Below are positions 18,000 to 28,013 of a stretch of 64,000 bases of DNA, one piece after another (position 1 is the first letter of the stretch; each line of letters opens with the position of its first letter). Origin of the DNA: Devosia sp. Leaf420. GTDB taxonomy: Bacteria > Pseudomonadota > Alphaproteobacteria > Rhizobiales > Devosiaceae. The notes under the pieces were generated by a model. The model had not been told where the DNA came from and searched no databases. It worked only from the letters and a program-made list of their open reading frames with translations. Both the position numbers and the translations under genes were made by a program. The DNA lies in assembly GCF_001425445.1 (NCBI RefSeq), contig NZ_LMQU01000013.1:310001-374000 (forward strand), read 5' to 3'.

Positions 18000-18020
18000 G
18001 CGGCCCCGGTCTGGGGCCGC
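18000..18020 (+). other. Intercistronic hairpin between rpsB and tsf
   Basis: GCGGCCCC/GGGGCCGC forms an 8-bp GC stem with a 5-base loop. It ends just before the tsf ribosome-binding site (AAAGGTG). There is no T run. It may attenuate, stabilise or process the rpsB-tsf transcript, setting the S2 to EF-Ts ratio. The role is inferred. Confidence 0.6.
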
Positions 18021-18034
18021 CGAAAGGTGAACCC

Positions 18035-18964
18035 ATGGAAATCACTGCTGCACTGGTTAAGCAGCTCCGCGACTCGACCGGCGTCGGGATGATGGACTGC
18101 AAGAAGGCCCTGGCCGAAACCAATGGCGACATGGAAGCTGCCGTCGATTGGCTGCGCACCCGTGGCCTTGCCAAGGCTGCCAAGAAGGCTGATCGCGTCG
18201 CTGCCGAAGGTCTGGTTGGCGTTGCGACCTCCGGCACCAAGGCTGCCGTCGTCGAAGTCAACTCGGAAACCGACTTCGTTGCCCGCAACGAGCAGTTCCA
18301 GAACATCGTTGGCTCGATTGCCAAGCTCGCTCTCGACGCTGACGGCGATGTCGCCAAGCTCGGCGAAATGCCGTTCCCTGGCGCTGGTCACTCGGTCAAG
18401 GCAGAGCTGACCGAAGCGATCGCCAAGATCGGCGAAAACATGAACCTGCGTCGCACTGTGACCGTTTCGGTTACCGATGGCGTGGTGGAAAGCTATGTCC
18501 ACAACGCCGTCAAGGCTGGCCTGGGCAAGATCGGCATTCTGGTCGCTCTCGAATCGACCGGCGACAAGGCTGCTCTGTCGGCTCTGGGCAAGCAGCTTGC
18601 CATGCACATCGCAGCGACCAATCCGCTGGCAATCGATGCAAGCGAACTGGATCAGGACGTTGTGGCTCGCGAACGCGCCATCATTCTTGAGCAGGTCAAG
18701 GAATCGGGCAAGCCCGCCGACATCGCCGAGAAGATGGTCGATGGCCGTCTCCGCAAGTACTACGAAGAAGTCACGCTCCTCGCGCAGACCTTCGTGATCG
18801 ACGGCGAGACCAAGGTTGCCGACGCGATCAAGAATGCCGAGAAGGACGCTGGTGCGCCCATCAAGCTGACCAAGTTCGTGCGCTACGCTCTTGGCGAAGG
18901 CATTGAGAAGGTCGAGACCGACTTTGCTGCCGAAGTTGCAGCGACCGCAGGCGTAAAGGCCTGA
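18035..18964 (+). CDS. tsf: Elongation factor Ts
   Basis: A 309-residue nucleotide-exchange factor for EF-Tu. It starts [20 protein letters not shown] with DCKKALAE (the N-terminal UBA-like domain). The exchange motif TDFVARN is at about residue 79, and the core repeats continue to [18 protein letters not shown]. Length is normal for the group. It lies directly downstream of rpsB and ends before a GC-rich hairpin. Confidence 0.97.
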   Translation: MEITAALVKQLRDSTGVGMMDCKKALAETNGDMEAAVDWLRTRGLAKAAKKADRVAAEGLVGVATSGTKAAVVEVNSETDFVARNEQFQNIVGSIAKLALDADGDVAKLGEMPFPGAGHSVKAELTEAIAKIGENMNLRRTVTVSVTDGVVESYVHNAVKAGLGKIGILVALESTGDKAALSALGKQLAMHIAATNPLAIDASELDQDVVARERAIILEQVKESGKPADIAEKMVDGRLRKYYEEVTLLAQTFVIDGETKVADAIKNAEKDAGAPIKLTKFVRYALGEGIEKVETDFAAEVAATAGVKA

Positions 18965-18970
18965 TGATTT

Positions 18971-18994
18971 GGACGGGCCAGCAATGGCCCGTCC
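18971..18994 (+). terminator. Hairpin after tsf (probable terminator)
   Basis: GGACGGGCCA pairs with TGGCCCGTCC around a GCAA tetraloop, a perfect 10-bp stem just after the tsf stop. Only a weak TTCGCTCT follows, so termination may be partial, letting some transcripts enter pyrH. Confidence 0.6.
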
Positions 18995-19141
18995 TTCGCT
19001 CTCCGATGATGCGGATCGAGCTCCGTAAGTTTTGCATTTACTTCCTGCGTGGCTCGGCCTTCAGCTTGCGGCAATTATGCCCTAGTGTCTCATGGGCCTT
19101 GCGGAATCGCGAGCCCGCAGCTCTTTAACGTGAGGTCTCCC

Positions 19142-19861
19142 ATGGCGTCGGCTTATAAGCGCATTCTGCTCAAAGTGTCGGGCGAGGCGCTGGCGGGGGA
19201 CAACTCCTTCGGCATCGAACCGCCATTTCTCCAGGCCGTTGCCCGTCAGATTGCCCAGGTCGCACAAGCCGGAACCCAGGTCGCCATCGTCGTCGGCGGC
19301 GGTAACATTTTCCGTGGCATGGCCGGCGCTGCCGACGGCACCGATCGCGTGACGGCCGATCTCATGGGCATGCTTGGAACCATGATCAACGCTCTGGCGC
19401 TCTCGAACGCCATTTCGCGTCAAGGCGTCAAATCCAAACCATTCAGCGCCGCGACCATGCCATCGGTTGCCGACACTTTCACCGCACGTGATGCCAAGCA
19501 GGCACTGGAAGAGGGTTTCGTCGTCGTCCTTGGCGGCGGCACGGGCAACCCGTTCTTCACCACAGATACCGCCGCCACTCTGCGTGCCATCGAGCTTGAA
19601 TGCGACGTTGTGCTCAAGGGCACAAAGGTCGATGGCGTCTATTCCGATGACCCGAAAAAGAACCCTGACGCGGTCCGGTATTCCCATATCAGCTATGACG
19701 AAGTCATTTCGCGGAACCTGAAAGTCATGGACACGGCTGCATTTGCGCTTGCCCGCGACAGCCAGATGCCGATTATTGTATATTCCCTCGATGATGCGGC
19801 GGGCCTCTCCGGCGTACTCAAGGGCGAAGGCCTTTCCACGCGCGTTGGCGGCGCGGCTTAG
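19142..19861 (+). CDS. pyrH: UMP kinase
   Basis: A 239-residue amino-acid-kinase-fold enzyme phosphorylating UMP to UDP. Visible motifs: [12 protein letters not shown] at the N-terminus, the glycine-rich [10 protein letters not shown], and [14 protein letters not shown] ([15 protein letters not shown]). The frame is open back to 19049, but the ATG at 19142 follows TGAGGT and begins the conserved domain. It sits in the conserved order tsf-pyrH-frr, 88 bases ahead of frr. Confidence 0.96.
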   Translation: MASAYKRILLKVSGEALAGDNSFGIEPPFLQAVARQIAQVAQAGTQVAIVVGGGNIFRGMAGAADGTDRVTADLMGMLGTMINALALSNAISRQGVKSKPFSAATMPSVADTFTARDAKQALEEGFVVVLGGGTGNPFFTTDTAATLRAIELECDVVLKGTKVDGVYSDDPKKNPDAVRYSHISYDEVISRNLKVMDTAAFALARDSQMPIIVYSLDDAAGLSGVLKGEGLSTRVGGAA

Positions 19862-19949
19862 GGCAGGGCCGTCTGGCACCTTCAGGTGTTTTGAAATTAA
19901 AAGAAGCGCGCCCAAGCTGGCTGCGCCAATGACTGGAAGGACCTCGGCC

Positions 19950-20504
19950 ATGGCCTATGATCTCAACGACATCAAGAACCGTATGCAGAAGTCGATCGCC
20001 TCGCTCAAGGACGAACTGTCCGGCCTGCGTACCGGTCGCGCCAGCGCCAGCTTGCTCGAGCCCGTCACCGTTGATGCCTATGGCTCGCGTACGCCGCTCA
20101 ATCAGGTCGCGACCGTGACCGTTCCCGAGCCGCGCATGCTGTCGGTTCAGGTTTGGGATCGTGGTCTCGCCAACGCCGTCGAAAAGGCCATTCGTGACAG
20201 CGGTCTTGGCCTCAACCCGATGGGTGAGGGCCAGGTTATCCGCGTTCCATTGCCAGAATTGAACGAACAGCGGCGTAAGGAACTTGCAAAGGTCGCACAC
20301 ACTTATGCCGAACAGGCCCGCGTCGCCGTGCGCCACATTCGTCGCGATGGCATGGACGCCTTGAAAAAGGCGGAGAAGGACAGCGACATGAGCCAGGACG
20401 ATGCTAAGAAGCAGTCGGATCTGGTCCAGAAGGCGACTGACGATGCCGTCAAGGAAATCGACGTGATCGTCGCGTCCAAAGAACAGGAAATCATGCAGGT
20501 CTAA
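19950..20504 (+). CDS. frr: Ribosome recycling factor
   Basis: A 184-residue protein that, with EF-G, splits post-termination ribosomes. Seen: [20 protein letters not shown] and [15 protein letters not shown] near the N-terminus, and [17 protein letters not shown] in the second helix of the triple-helix bundle. The start at 19950 gives the family's usual length (about 185 residues), and the upstream open frame back to 19743 is ignored. GGAAGG precedes the ATG. Confidence 0.96.
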   Translation: MAYDLNDIKNRMQKSIASLKDELSGLRTGRASASLLEPVTVDAYGSRTPLNQVATVTVPEPRMLSVQVWDRGLANAVEKAIRDSGLGLNPMGEGQVIRVPLPELNEQRRKELAKVAHTYAEQARVAVRHIRRDGMDALKKAEKDSDMSQDDAKKQSDLVQKATDDAVKEIDVIVASKEQEIMQV

Positions 20505-20538
20505 GATCTGCGTGTAGGCGCCACCGGGAGGGGCGTTT

Positions 20539-21300
20539 ATGGCAAGCGAGAACGCTGCGAAAATTGACCCGGCCCCAGGGCCGGGCTTGCGCATTCCAGT
20601 CCATCTGGGCGTTATCATGGATGGCAATGGCCGTTGGGCCAAGGCCAAGGGAAAGCGGCGCACCGAGGGTCATGTGCAGGGCGTTCAATCGCTCCGCAAT
20701 GTCGTCGAATATTGCATCAAGTTCGGCGTCAGTTATCTGACGGTCTTCAGCTTTTCATCTGAAAACTGGGCCCGGCCGGCTGACGAAGTCTCCTTCATTT
20801 TTGGCCTTCTGCGCCGGTTCGTAGTGTCGGATCTGCAGCGCCTGATCCGCAATAATGTCCGCATAAAGATCATTGGCGCGCGCAAAGGGCTCGAGCCCTC
20901 GTTGATCCGTTTGATAGACGAGGTTGAAGCCAAAACCGCGAACAATACCGGCCTCGTCCTGGTGGTCGCGTTCAACTATGGCGCCCGCGCTGAGATCACG
21001 GATGCCGTACGCTCGTTGGTCGCCGATGCCGTCGCCGGCAAGATTGATCCGGCCAGCATCGACGAGGAGACCATTTCTCGCGCCCTCTACACGCGTGAAA
21101 TCCCCGATCCTGACATCATTATCAGGACCAGTGGCGAGCAGCGTCTATCCAATTTCCTTCTTTGGCAGTCGGCCTACTCGGAATTGGTATTCGTTCCTGA
21201 AAACTGGCCCGATTTCGATGAGACGAGCTTTGTGCGCGTCCTCGAAACCTATGCCATGCGTGACCGTCGTTATGGCGGCCTAGGGGCAGGCGGGAGCTGA
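20539..21300 (+). CDS. uppS: Isoprenyl transferase (undecaprenyl diphosphate synthase type)
   Basis: A 253-residue cis-prenyltransferase that makes the C55 lipid carrier for cell-wall precursors. Seen: VIMDGNGRWAKAKGKRRTEGH with the catalytic Asp, SVSYLTVFSFSSENWARP-type segment, and RTSGEQRLSNFLLWQSAYSE near the C-terminus. Its stop codon overlaps the cdsA start by one base (TGATG), indicating translational coupling. Confidence 0.95.
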   Translation: MASENAAKIDPAPGPGLRIPVHLGVIMDGNGRWAKAKGKRRTEGHVQGVQSLRNVVEYCIKFGVSYLTVFSFSSENWARPADEVSFIFGLLRRFVVSDLQRLIRNNVRIKIIGARKGLEPSLIRLIDEVEAKTANNTGLVLVVAFNYGARAEITDAVRSLVADAVAGKIDPASIDEETISRALYTREIPDPDIIIRTSGEQRLSNFLLWQSAYSELVFVPENWPDFDETSFVRVLETYAMRDRRYGGLGAGGS

Positions 21301-22157
21301 TGGAGCCTCAAGAGCCGTCACCACAGCAGACATCACGCCCAAGCCGCAATTGGGCTGATGTGGGACCTCGTCTGGCTTCTGCTGCGGTTCTGATCCTGCT
21401 GACGGTGACCGCGCTTTATCTCGGCAGCTATTTCTTTTCTGGCGTTGTCGGTGCGGTCTATGCGGGCGTTTATCGGGAATGGGAAACCATGGTGTCCCGC
21501 GCTCCGCTCACGCCCGGCGGCTTTGCGCTTATTGGTCTCGTCGGGCTTTCCGGTCTGGTTTTCCCCTGGCTTGGCATCATCGGTCTTGTGGCCACTATTG
21601 CGATTGCCTGCGTCGTTGCAGTTTTTATGGGCCGAGAACTCGCAAGCTGGCGCATCGGTGGTCTTGCGCTATTTAGCTTGCTGATTTTATCCGCGGTCCT
21701 CATGCGCGGGGCCACAATGGATGGCATCTGGGCGGGGGTTTATCTAGGGACCGTGGTGTGGATGACTGACTCGGCGGCTTTCTTCACTGGCCGTCAGATC
21801 GGCGGCGAGAAGCTTGCGCCGGGTATTTCTCCGTCCAAAACCTGGTCTGGTGCGCTTGGCGGCTTGGCCCTAGGAACTGCCGCAGGCCTGATCGTCTGGA
21901 CGCTGATCACGGATTCGCCTTGGTGGATCGGGCTTCTCCTTTCCATTGCCATCAGCATTGTCGGTCAGCTCGGCGATCTCTGCGAAAGCGCTGTGAAGCG
22001 GCATTTCCGGATCAAGGACAGCGGCGATATCATTCCAGGCCACGGTGGCCTGATGGACCGGCTTGATAGCCTGACGCTTGGTCTTGTGCTTGTTTTAATC
22101 GTGGGTGCGGCACATGGCGGATTTGGCGCGGTAGCCCAAGGTCTGCTTTACTGGTGA
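21300..22157 (+). CDS. cdsA: Phosphatidate cytidylyltransferase
   Basis: A 285-residue polytopic inner-membrane enzyme forming CDP-diacylglycerol. The C-terminal signature is present: SPSKTWSGALGG, then LGDLCESAVKR and KDSGDIIPGHGGLMDRLDSL, with the metal-binding aspartates. Multiple hydrophobic helices precede it. Slightly longer than average at the N-terminus, with a polar PQQTSRPSRNW lead. It overlaps uppS by one base. In many relatives dxr lies directly downstream; here rseP follows after 37 bases instead. Confidence 0.94.
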   Translation: MEPQEPSPQQTSRPSRNWADVGPRLASAAVLILLTVTALYLGSYFFSGVVGAVYAGVYREWETMVSRAPLTPGGFALIGLVGLSGLVFPWLGIIGLVATIAIACVVAVFMGRELASWRIGGLALFSLLILSAVLMRGATMDGIWAGVYLGTVVWMTDSAAFFTGRQIGGEKLAPGISPSKTWSGALGGLALGTAAGLIVWTLITDSPWWIGLLLSIAISIVGQLGDLCESAVKRHFRIKDSGDIIPGHGGLMDRLDSLTLGLVLVLIVGAAHGGFGAVAQGLLYW

Positions 22158-22194
22158 GAACCAGGGGCCGGTCGGCCCATTTTGAGGAATGACG

Positions 22195-23331
22195 ATGTTC
22201 GAATCCGTGACTTGGCTCTTGTCCTACGTCATTCCATTTCTCGCGGTTCTAACCGTCATCGTCTTCGTCCACGAAATGGGCCATTACCTTGTCGCGCGCT
22301 GGAATGGTGTCGCCATCCAGGCCTTCTCGATCGGCTTTGGCCGCGAGCTGTTTGGCTGGACCGACAAACACGGAACCCGCTGGAAGCTCTCGGCCGTGCC
22401 CTTGGGCGGCTACGTCCGCTTCGCCGGCGATATGAATGCCTCCAGCATGCCCGATCCCGATGCACCGGAATTGCAGGACCCCGCGATCGCGCCGCGGCTG
22501 TTCGTCAACAAAAACGTCTGGCAGCGTATTTCCATCGTTGCGGCGGGTCCGATCGCGAATGTGCTGCTGACCTTCCTGATCCTTTATGCACTGCTGCTTG
22601 GCTATGGTCGCTATAGCGTCCCGGCAGTCATCGGCGAGGTTTTGCCTGACTCGGTAGCGCAATCAGCCGGTTTCGAGCCGGGAGATCGAATCCTGTCGGT
22701 AGACGGTTATGTCGTTCGTGGCTTTGAGGATTTCCAGCGCTACGTTGCGACGAGTCCAGCTCGCCAAGTGGTCATCGAAATTCAGCGCGGCGATACGAAT
22801 CGAACCATCGACCTCACGCCCGAGCCGGTGGTCATTCAGGACCGCTTCGGTAACGACCAGAGAATCGGCCGCATCGGGGTTAGTCGAGAAACGTCGCAAG
22901 GCGATATCGAGCTTTATAAGCCGGGACCGGTCGAAGCGATCGGCATGACAGTCGAGGAAATTCGGTTCATCGTGCAGCGCACGGCCGCGTTCTTGGGCGA
23001 TTTCTTCGTTGGGCGCGGTGATGTCCAGCAGCTCAGCGGCCCGGTCAAGGTGGCCAAAGTGTCGGGCGAAGTCGCGACCCTTGGGGTGATCGCTCTGATC
23101 AACCTCATGGCGCTCCTCTCACTCAACATTGGTATATTCAATCTTTTGCCAATTCCCATGCTCGACGGCGGGCATCTCATGTACTATCTGATCGAGGCAA
23201 TTCGGGGACGGCCTCTTAGCATGCGCGTGCAGGAGATTGGTTTCCGCTTTGGGTTCGCGCTGGTTCTGGCATTGATGGTCTTTACACTCTTCAATGATAC
23301 GGTCTTCGACCATTTCGGGATTTTGCGCTAA
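22195..23331 (+). CDS. rseP: Site-2 zinc metalloprotease RseP
   Basis: A 378-residue intramembrane protease acting on anti-sigma factors and signal-peptide remnants. Zinc motif HEMGH (His26, Glu27, His30) lies in the first transmembrane helix. A PDZ domain follows around residues 130-215 (VLPDSVAQSAGFEPGDRILSV), and MLDGGHLMYYLIEAIRGRPL is the second metal-ligand helix. I choose the ATG at 22195, since GAGGA lies 7 bases before it; the ATG at 22189 is too close. Only one PDZ domain is clear. It is followed by bamA after a 180-base spacer. Confidence 0.95.
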   Translation: MFESVTWLLSYVIPFLAVLTVIVFVHEMGHYLVARWNGVAIQAFSIGFGRELFGWTDKHGTRWKLSAVPLGGYVRFAGDMNASSMPDPDAPELQDPAIAPRLFVNKNVWQRISIVAAGPIANVLLTFLILYALLLGYGRYSVPAVIGEVLPDSVAQSAGFEPGDRILSVDGYVVRGFEDFQRYVATSPARQVVIEIQRGDTNRTIDLTPEPVVIQDRFGNDQRIGRIGVSRETSQGDIELYKPGPVEAIGMTVEEIRFIVQRTAAFLGDFFVGRGDVQQLSGPVKVAKVSGEVATLGVIALINLMALLSLNIGIFNLLPIPMLDGGHLMYYLIEAIRGRPLSMRVQEIGFRFGFALVLALMVFTLFNDTVFDHFGILR

Positions 23332-23511
23332 CCCTTTGTTAACCTTGGTTCGCAAGGTGTTGCACGAATACAAGCGCGCCAATGAATTGCTAACCGCGTC
23401 CCGGCTTCCCGCTTGTCCGTGGTTAAAAAAACAGTAAAACACTTCAATGGAGTGGCTTGGGGGAGCGGCGTTTGACGATTCTCCGGGCAGGTCGCAGAAG
23501 GCAATAACAAT

Positions 23512-25635
23512 ATGATTAACCCCACCAAGCTGATGCGTGGCGCCGTTTCGGTGATCGCCATTATGGGCGCGAGCCCGATGGTCGGAGCCGGGGTGCCAGT
23601 TCTGGGCGTTGCCATTGCGCAGGCTCAGGAGCAGTTGGTCGGCTCGGTGTTGTTCGAGGGCAATCGTCGCTTCTCTGATACCCAATTGCTGGCGATGGTC
23701 GATGTGTCCGCCTCCGGTATCTACACCCAGCAACGCGTTGCGGCCGACGTTGAAAGCATCCGTCAGGCCTATGATCGCGATGGTTTCCTTGGTGTGACGG
23801 TGACGTCCCGCACTGAAGCGACTGCCGATGGGCGCGTCCGTGTTATCTTCCAGGTCAATGAAGGTGAGCGCGCGGGCATCGCTGCGATCAACTTCACCGG
23901 CAACAACGCGATCAGCAGCGGCAACCTCAAGGGCGCCATGTTGACCAAGGAAACCGGCATTCTGAGCTGGCTACTCCGCGACGACACGTATGACGAGCGC
24001 AAGCTTGCCGTCGATCGTGAGCGCGTTCGTCAGTATTATGCAAATCGTGGCTATCCCGATGCGCAGGTCAATGCGGTCGCTGAGTACGAAGCGGCGCGCA
24101 ATGCGTACTTCATCAATTTCACGATCAATGAAGGCCAGCGCTACGAGTTCGGCAACATTGGTATCGAAACCAGCATCAACGGTCTGAACACCGAAGTGCT
24201 TCGCTCGTCTGTGCAGACGGGGCAGGGTGCGCAGTATTCTGCGACGAACCTGCAGAAGACTATCGAGGACATGTCCTACGAAGCGGCGACCCAGGGTTAC
24301 TCCTTCGCCGACGTCCGGGCTCGTCTCGATCGTGATGTTGCCACCGGCACCTTCAACGTGACCTACCTCGTCGATGAAGGCGCGCGCATCTATGTCGAGC
24401 GCGTCAACATCACCGGCAACACCAAGACCCGCGACTTCGTTATTCGTCGCGAACTGGAATTTGGTGAAGGCGACCCGTTCAACCGTTCCATGGTTGTGCG
24501 TGGCCGCGAAGCCATCCAGGATCTCGGCTACTTCTCCGCAGTTGAAGTGACGACGGCTCCTGGCTCTTCGCCGGATAAGGTTGTTCTCAACATCAACGTT
24601 ACGGAAACCTCGACGGGCGAATACGGCGCCAGCGCCGGCTATTCCACCAGCGACGGTATCCTCGGCGAAGTCTCGCTCACCGAGCGTAACTTCCTTGGTC
24701 GCGGTCAGTATCTGCGTGCTGCAATCGGCGCGACCCAGTCTGGCCGTACGTTCGACTTCTCCTTCACCGAGCCCCGTTTCATGGGTCTCAAGGTGTCGGC
24801 TGGCGTCGATGCGTATCACCGTATTTCCGACGAAACGACGACGACCTTCTACGGTTCGCAGTCGACGGGCGGTCAGCTTCGCTTCGGCGTTCCGATCACC
24901 AGCGCGCTCACAGCGTCGCTGTATGGTGGTTACGAACGCAAAACGATCACTGACGAGAAGGACAATCCGCAGTTCAAGTCGTCCCTCGTCGAAAATGGTC
25001 AGGAATTCAACAAGGCATTCATCGGCTATACGCTGACCTGGAATGGCCTTGATGACACCAAGGATCCGACCAAGGGCCTGTATGCGACCTTTAGCCAGCA
25101 GTATATTGGCTGGGATCATAACCTCCTGAAGAGCGAGGCTCGCGCCCGTTACTTCGTGCCACTGCTCGATGATAGCGGCATCATTGCCAGCGTTCGTGGT
25201 CAGGCCGGCGTGGTCAACAGCATGGACGGTGGTTCGGTCCATGCGGTCGAAGCCTTCATGCCGGGTCCAAACCTCATCCGCGGTTTCGAAGGCCGTGGCG
25301 TTGGTCCTCGTCTGACAACCGGCGAATATCTTGGCGCGACCATGTATGCCGCGGCTTCCGCGGAGATCGAATTCCCGATCCCGGCTCTGCCTGAAAGCTA
25401 TGGTCTGACCGGTGCGCTCTGGGCAGACGCTGCCTGGATCGATGGTCTGCCAGGGCAGGGTACTGGTACCCTTGATCCGGCAAGCCAAGATACGCCGCTC
25501 CGGACTTCGGTTGGTGCATCGCTCATTTGGGACTCACCGTTTGGTCCTCTTCGTGGCGACGTTTCCCACGTTTTCAACAAGTCCACTGCGGATCGTACGC
25601 AGGTGTTCCAGATCACGCTTCAGACCTTGCTCTAG
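23512..25635 (+). CDS. bamA: Outer membrane protein assembly factor BamA
   Basis: A 707-residue Omp85 protein, the central subunit of the BAM complex. A signal peptide (residues 1 to about 38, ending VAIAQAQ) is followed by five POTRA repeats (about 40-370; for example GSVLFEGNRRFSD, AAINFTGNNAI, VERVNITGNTKTRDFVIRRE). The C-terminal 16-strand barrel carries the conserved loop motif FMPGPNLIRGFEGRGVGPR and ends with an aromatic-poor QITLQTLL. The normal downstream skp/ompH gene is absent. A strong terminator separates bamA from lpxD. Confidence 0.96.
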   Translation: MINPTKLMRGAVSVIAIMGASPMVGAGVPVLGVAIAQAQEQLVGSVLFEGNRRFSDTQLLAMVDVSASGIYTQQRVAADVESIRQAYDRDGFLGVTVTSRTEATADGRVRVIFQVNEGERAGIAAINFTGNNAISSGNLKGAMLTKETGILSWLLRDDTYDERKLAVDRERVRQYYANRGYPDAQVNAVAEYEAARNAYFINFTINEGQRYEFGNIGIETSINGLNTEVLRSSVQTGQGAQYSATNLQKTIEDMSYEAATQGYSFADVRARLDRDVATGTFNVTYLVDEGARIYVERVNITGNTKTRDFVIRRELEFGEGDPFNRSMVVRGREAIQDLGYFSAVEVTTAPGSSPDKVVLNINVTETSTGEYGASAGYSTSDGILGEVSLTERNFLGRGQYLRAAIGATQSGRTFDFSFTEPRFMGLKVSAGVDAYHRISDETTTTFYGSQSTGGQLRFGVPITSALTASLYGGYERKTITDEKDNPQFKSSLVENGQEFNKAFIGYTLTWNGLDDTKDPTKGLYATFSQQYIGWDHNLLKSEARARYFVPLLDDSGIIASVRGQAGVVNSMDGGSVHAVEAFMPGPNLIRGFEGRGVGPRLTTGEYLGATMYAAASAEIEFPIPALPESYGLTGALWADAAWIDGLPGQGTGTLDPASQDTPLRTSVGASLIWDSPFGPLRGDVSHVFNKSTADRTQVFQITLQTLL

Positions 25636-25660
25636 TCCGAGCAACGTGAAAGAAGTCATC

Positions 25661-25697
25661 AAGCCGCGGGGCGGTAACTCCCGCGGCTTTTTCTTTT
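25661..25697 (+). terminator. Strong Rho-independent terminator between bamA and lpxD
   Basis: AAGCCGCGGG at 25661-25670 pairs perfectly with CCCGCGGCTT at 25680-25689 over a 9-base loop and is followed by TTTTTCTTTT. It lies 11 bases before the lpxD start, so bamA transcripts mostly end here and lpxD-fabZ-lpxA-lpxB need read-through or an internal promoter. Confidence 0.9.
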
Positions 25698-25708
25698 GAA
25701 GTGATCTG

Positions 25709-26737
25709 ATGGTCGATACACGATTTCACCGCTTTGCCGGCCCGGTTGCTATTGGGGCATTGCTCACAGAGCTGGGTTTTCCCGAGCTTGCTGCCGACCT
25801 GACCAACGCAAACAGTATCGTTGGTGGCGTTTCCGAGCTTGAACTTGCCGCGGCCGATGAGCTCGTTCTCGCGGCACATGCATCCTATACCGAAGAGCTC
25901 GAGCGGACGTCGGCTGGCTTCGCCATCGTTCACCCGGTTCTTCGTGAAAAGGCTCCTTCGCACACTCAGGTCATCGTAACGCCGAAGGCTCATATCCTCT
26001 TCGCGCAAATCCTGGATCGTCTCTATCCATCGAGCACTCGCTCGGTCATCGCTGGCGGTCGTGACGATCTTGGAGCGCCGATATTTGAACGAGATGTGAC
26101 CATAGGGTCGAATGTTGTCGTCGGGAATGGTGTCGAGATTGGCCGGGGCACGGTGATCGGCGCCAATACGGTGATTGGTCCTGGCGTAACCATTGGCCGG
26201 AACAGCGTCATCGCTGCAAATTGCACGATCGATTGCGCTCACCTCGGCAACGATGTGGTCCTGCATTCTGGCGTTCGTGTCGGGACTGAGGGCTTTGGCT
26301 GGCTCGATCATGGTCAGGGCAATCGCAAGATTCCCCAGCTTGGCCGTGTCATCGTCCAAGATCGCGTCGAGATCGGTGCCAATAGCACCATTGATCGCGG
26401 CGCTCTGGGCGATACAGTCATCGGTGAAGGTACCAAGATCGATAATCTAGTTCAGATTGGCCACAACTGCCGTATTGGGCGCAATTGCCTTATTGCTGCG
26501 ATGAGCGGCCTGTCGGGCTCGACGGTCGTTGAGGATGGTGTGCTGCTCGGTGGTGGCGTTGGCACCTCCGGACACTTGCGCATTGGCGCGGGAAGCGTCG
26601 TTTATGGCCGCGCGGCTGTGACGAAGGATTGGCCCGCTGGCTCCAAACTGGCCGGCGCGCCAGCCCAGGATGCAAAAGACTTTTGGCGGGAGTTGGCCGC
26701 TTTACGTAAAATTTCCAAGGGGGATAAGCGGGGATGA
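25709..26737 (+). CDS. lpxD: UDP-3-O-acylglucosamine N-acyltransferase
   Basis: A 342-residue left-handed beta-helix acyltransferase, third step of lipid A synthesis. Hexapeptide repeats run from about residue 120 ([20 protein letters not shown]) to 300, and the catalytic His lies in the [10 protein letters not shown] segment. The N-terminal uridine-binding domain is present ([20 protein letters not shown]). It starts right behind a terminator with only a weak ribosome-binding site (GAAGTGATCTG). It overlaps fabZ by 4 bases (ATGA). Confidence 0.95.
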   Translation: MVDTRFHRFAGPVAIGALLTELGFPELAADLTNANSIVGGVSELELAAADELVLAAHASYTEELERTSAGFAIVHPVLREKAPSHTQVIVTPKAHILFAQILDRLYPSSTRSVIAGGRDDLGAPIFERDVTIGSNVVVGNGVEIGRGTVIGANTVIGPGVTIGRNSVIAANCTIDCAHLGNDVVLHSGVRVGTEGFGWLDHGQGNRKIPQLGRVIVQDRVEIGANSTIDRGALGDTVIGEGTKIDNLVQIGHNCRIGRNCLIAAMSGLSGSTVVEDGVLLGGGVGTSGHLRIGAGSVVYGRAAVTKDWPAGSKLAGAPAQDAKDFWRELAALRKISKGDKRG

Positions 26738-27207
26738 TTGAACCGGTGAGCAATACCGAACTCGACGCCATGACCATCATGGATATCCTCAGCACGTTGC
26801 CTCATCGGTATCCGATGCTGATGATCGACAAGATCATCGAAATCGATGGCGACGACTCGGCTATCGGTATCAAGAACGTCACGGTCAACGAGCCTGCTTT
26901 CCAGGGGCATTTCCCCGGTAGTCCGATTTTCCCCGGGGTGCTGATCATCGAGGGCATGGCGCAGGTCTGCGGCGCGATTGCGATCCGTCACGATTCTCGC
27001 GATGATAAGAAGAGCATCGTCATGCTGCTCGGCGTCGACAAGGCGCGTTTCCGTCATCCTGCGGGGCCCGGCGATACCCTCGAATACCATGTCAGCAAGA
27101 TCCAGCGTCGCCGCAACGTCGGCCGTTATCGTGCCGAAGCGAAGGTCAACGGCAAGGTTGTGGCTGAAGCCGAGATCACAGCGATGATCTCCGAGGCAAA
27201 CTCGTGA
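26734..27207 (+). CDS. fabZ: 3-hydroxyacyl-ACP dehydratase FabZ
   Basis: A 157-residue hot-dog-fold enzyme of fatty-acid elongation. The catalytic His is in [22 protein letters not shown]-type sequence (residues about 58-79) with the following Glu, and [12 protein letters not shown] is the family N-terminal motif. It overlaps lpxD upstream and lpxA downstream by 4 bases each, so the three are translated in a coupled way. This links 3-hydroxyacyl supply to lipid A assembly. Confidence 0.95.
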   Translation: MIEPVSNTELDAMTIMDILSTLPHRYPMLMIDKIIEIDGDDSAIGIKNVTVNEPAFQGHFPGSPIFPGVLIIEGMAQVCGAIAIRHDSRDDKKSIVMLLGVDKARFRHPAGPGDTLEYHVSKIQRRRNVGRYRAEAKVNGKVVAEAEITAMISEANS

Positions 27208-28013
27208 GCGACACCGTTGTCCACCCGACAGCGATTGTTGCCAGCGGGGCGCAGTTGGGAGCCGGCGTCAAAATCGGCCCTTACAGCATCGTGGGCGAAA
27301 ATGTCGTTCTGGGCGATGGCGTAGAACTGATCTCGCACGCCGTGATCGAAGGCCGTACGACCATCGGTGCGGACACGAAAGTTTTCCCCTTTGCCTCCGT
27401 CGGCCATCAGCCGCAGGATCTGAAATTTCATGGCGAGCTGTCGCGGGTCGAAATCGGCGCGCGCTGCACGATCCGGGAATCGGTGACGATCAATCCCGGC
27501 ACTGAAGGCGGCGGCATGCTGACGAAGATCGGCGACGACTGCCTGCTCATGGCGTGCTCGCACGTCGCCCACGATGTGCTCGTCGGCAACAATGTTGTGC
27601 TGGCCAATTACGTCGGTCTCGCGGGCCATTCGGTCATCGGCAACAATGTTCGTTTCGGCGGCATGTGCGGTGTTCATCAGTTCGTTCGCATCGGCGACCA
27701 CGCTTTTGTCGGTGCCCACAGCATGGTCGATGGCGATGTCATTCCCTATGGCATGGCCATTGGAAATCGTGCGCGTTTGGCCGGCCTTAATCTGGTCGGC
27801 CTCAAGCGCGCTGGTTTCGACCGCGAAGAATTGCATCGACTGCGTGCGGCTTACCGCATGATCTTCTCGAGCGAAGGCACTTTGCGCGAGCGCGTCGATG
27901 ACGCAGCTGGCATGTTCAAGGATGCCAAGCTGGTCCAGGACGTCGTCTCTTTCATTGCCTCCGTGAAAGATAGGCCGCTTTGCTTGCCGCGTGCGGAAGC
28001 GGAAGAAGAATAA
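27204..28013 (+). CDS. lpxA: UDP-N-acetylglucosamine O-acyltransferase
   Basis: A 269-residue hexapeptide-repeat acyltransferase, first step of lipid A synthesis. Seen: HPTAIVASGAQLGAGVKIGP at the start, the catalytic His in SHVAHDVLVGNNVV, and VHQFVRIGDHAFVGA. The C-terminal helical domain is complete (GFDREELHRLRAAYRMIF). The start codon is GTG inside the fabZ stop (GTGA overlap). In many alphaproteobacteria lpxI follows; here lpxB starts on the very next base after the stop. Confidence 0.95.
   Translation: MSDTVVHPTAIVASGAQLGAGVKIGPYSIVGENVVLGDGVELISHAVIEGRTTIGADTKVFPFASVGHQPQDLKFHGELSRVEIGARCTIRESVTINPGTEGGGMLTKIGDDCLLMACSHVAHDVLVGNNVVLANYVGLAGHSVIGNNVRFGGMCGVHQFVRIGDHAFVGAHSMVDGDVIPYGMAIGNRARLAGLNLVGLKRAGFDREELHRLRAAYRMIFSSEGTLRERVDDAAGMFKDAKLVQDVVSFIASVKDRPLCLPRAEAEEE

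Noticed and set aside
23328-23344. Possible CtrA site (CTAA-N7-TTAA) upstream of bamA
   Set aside because: One mismatch in the first half and many near-matches elsewhere in AT-rich spacers; not significant by eye.
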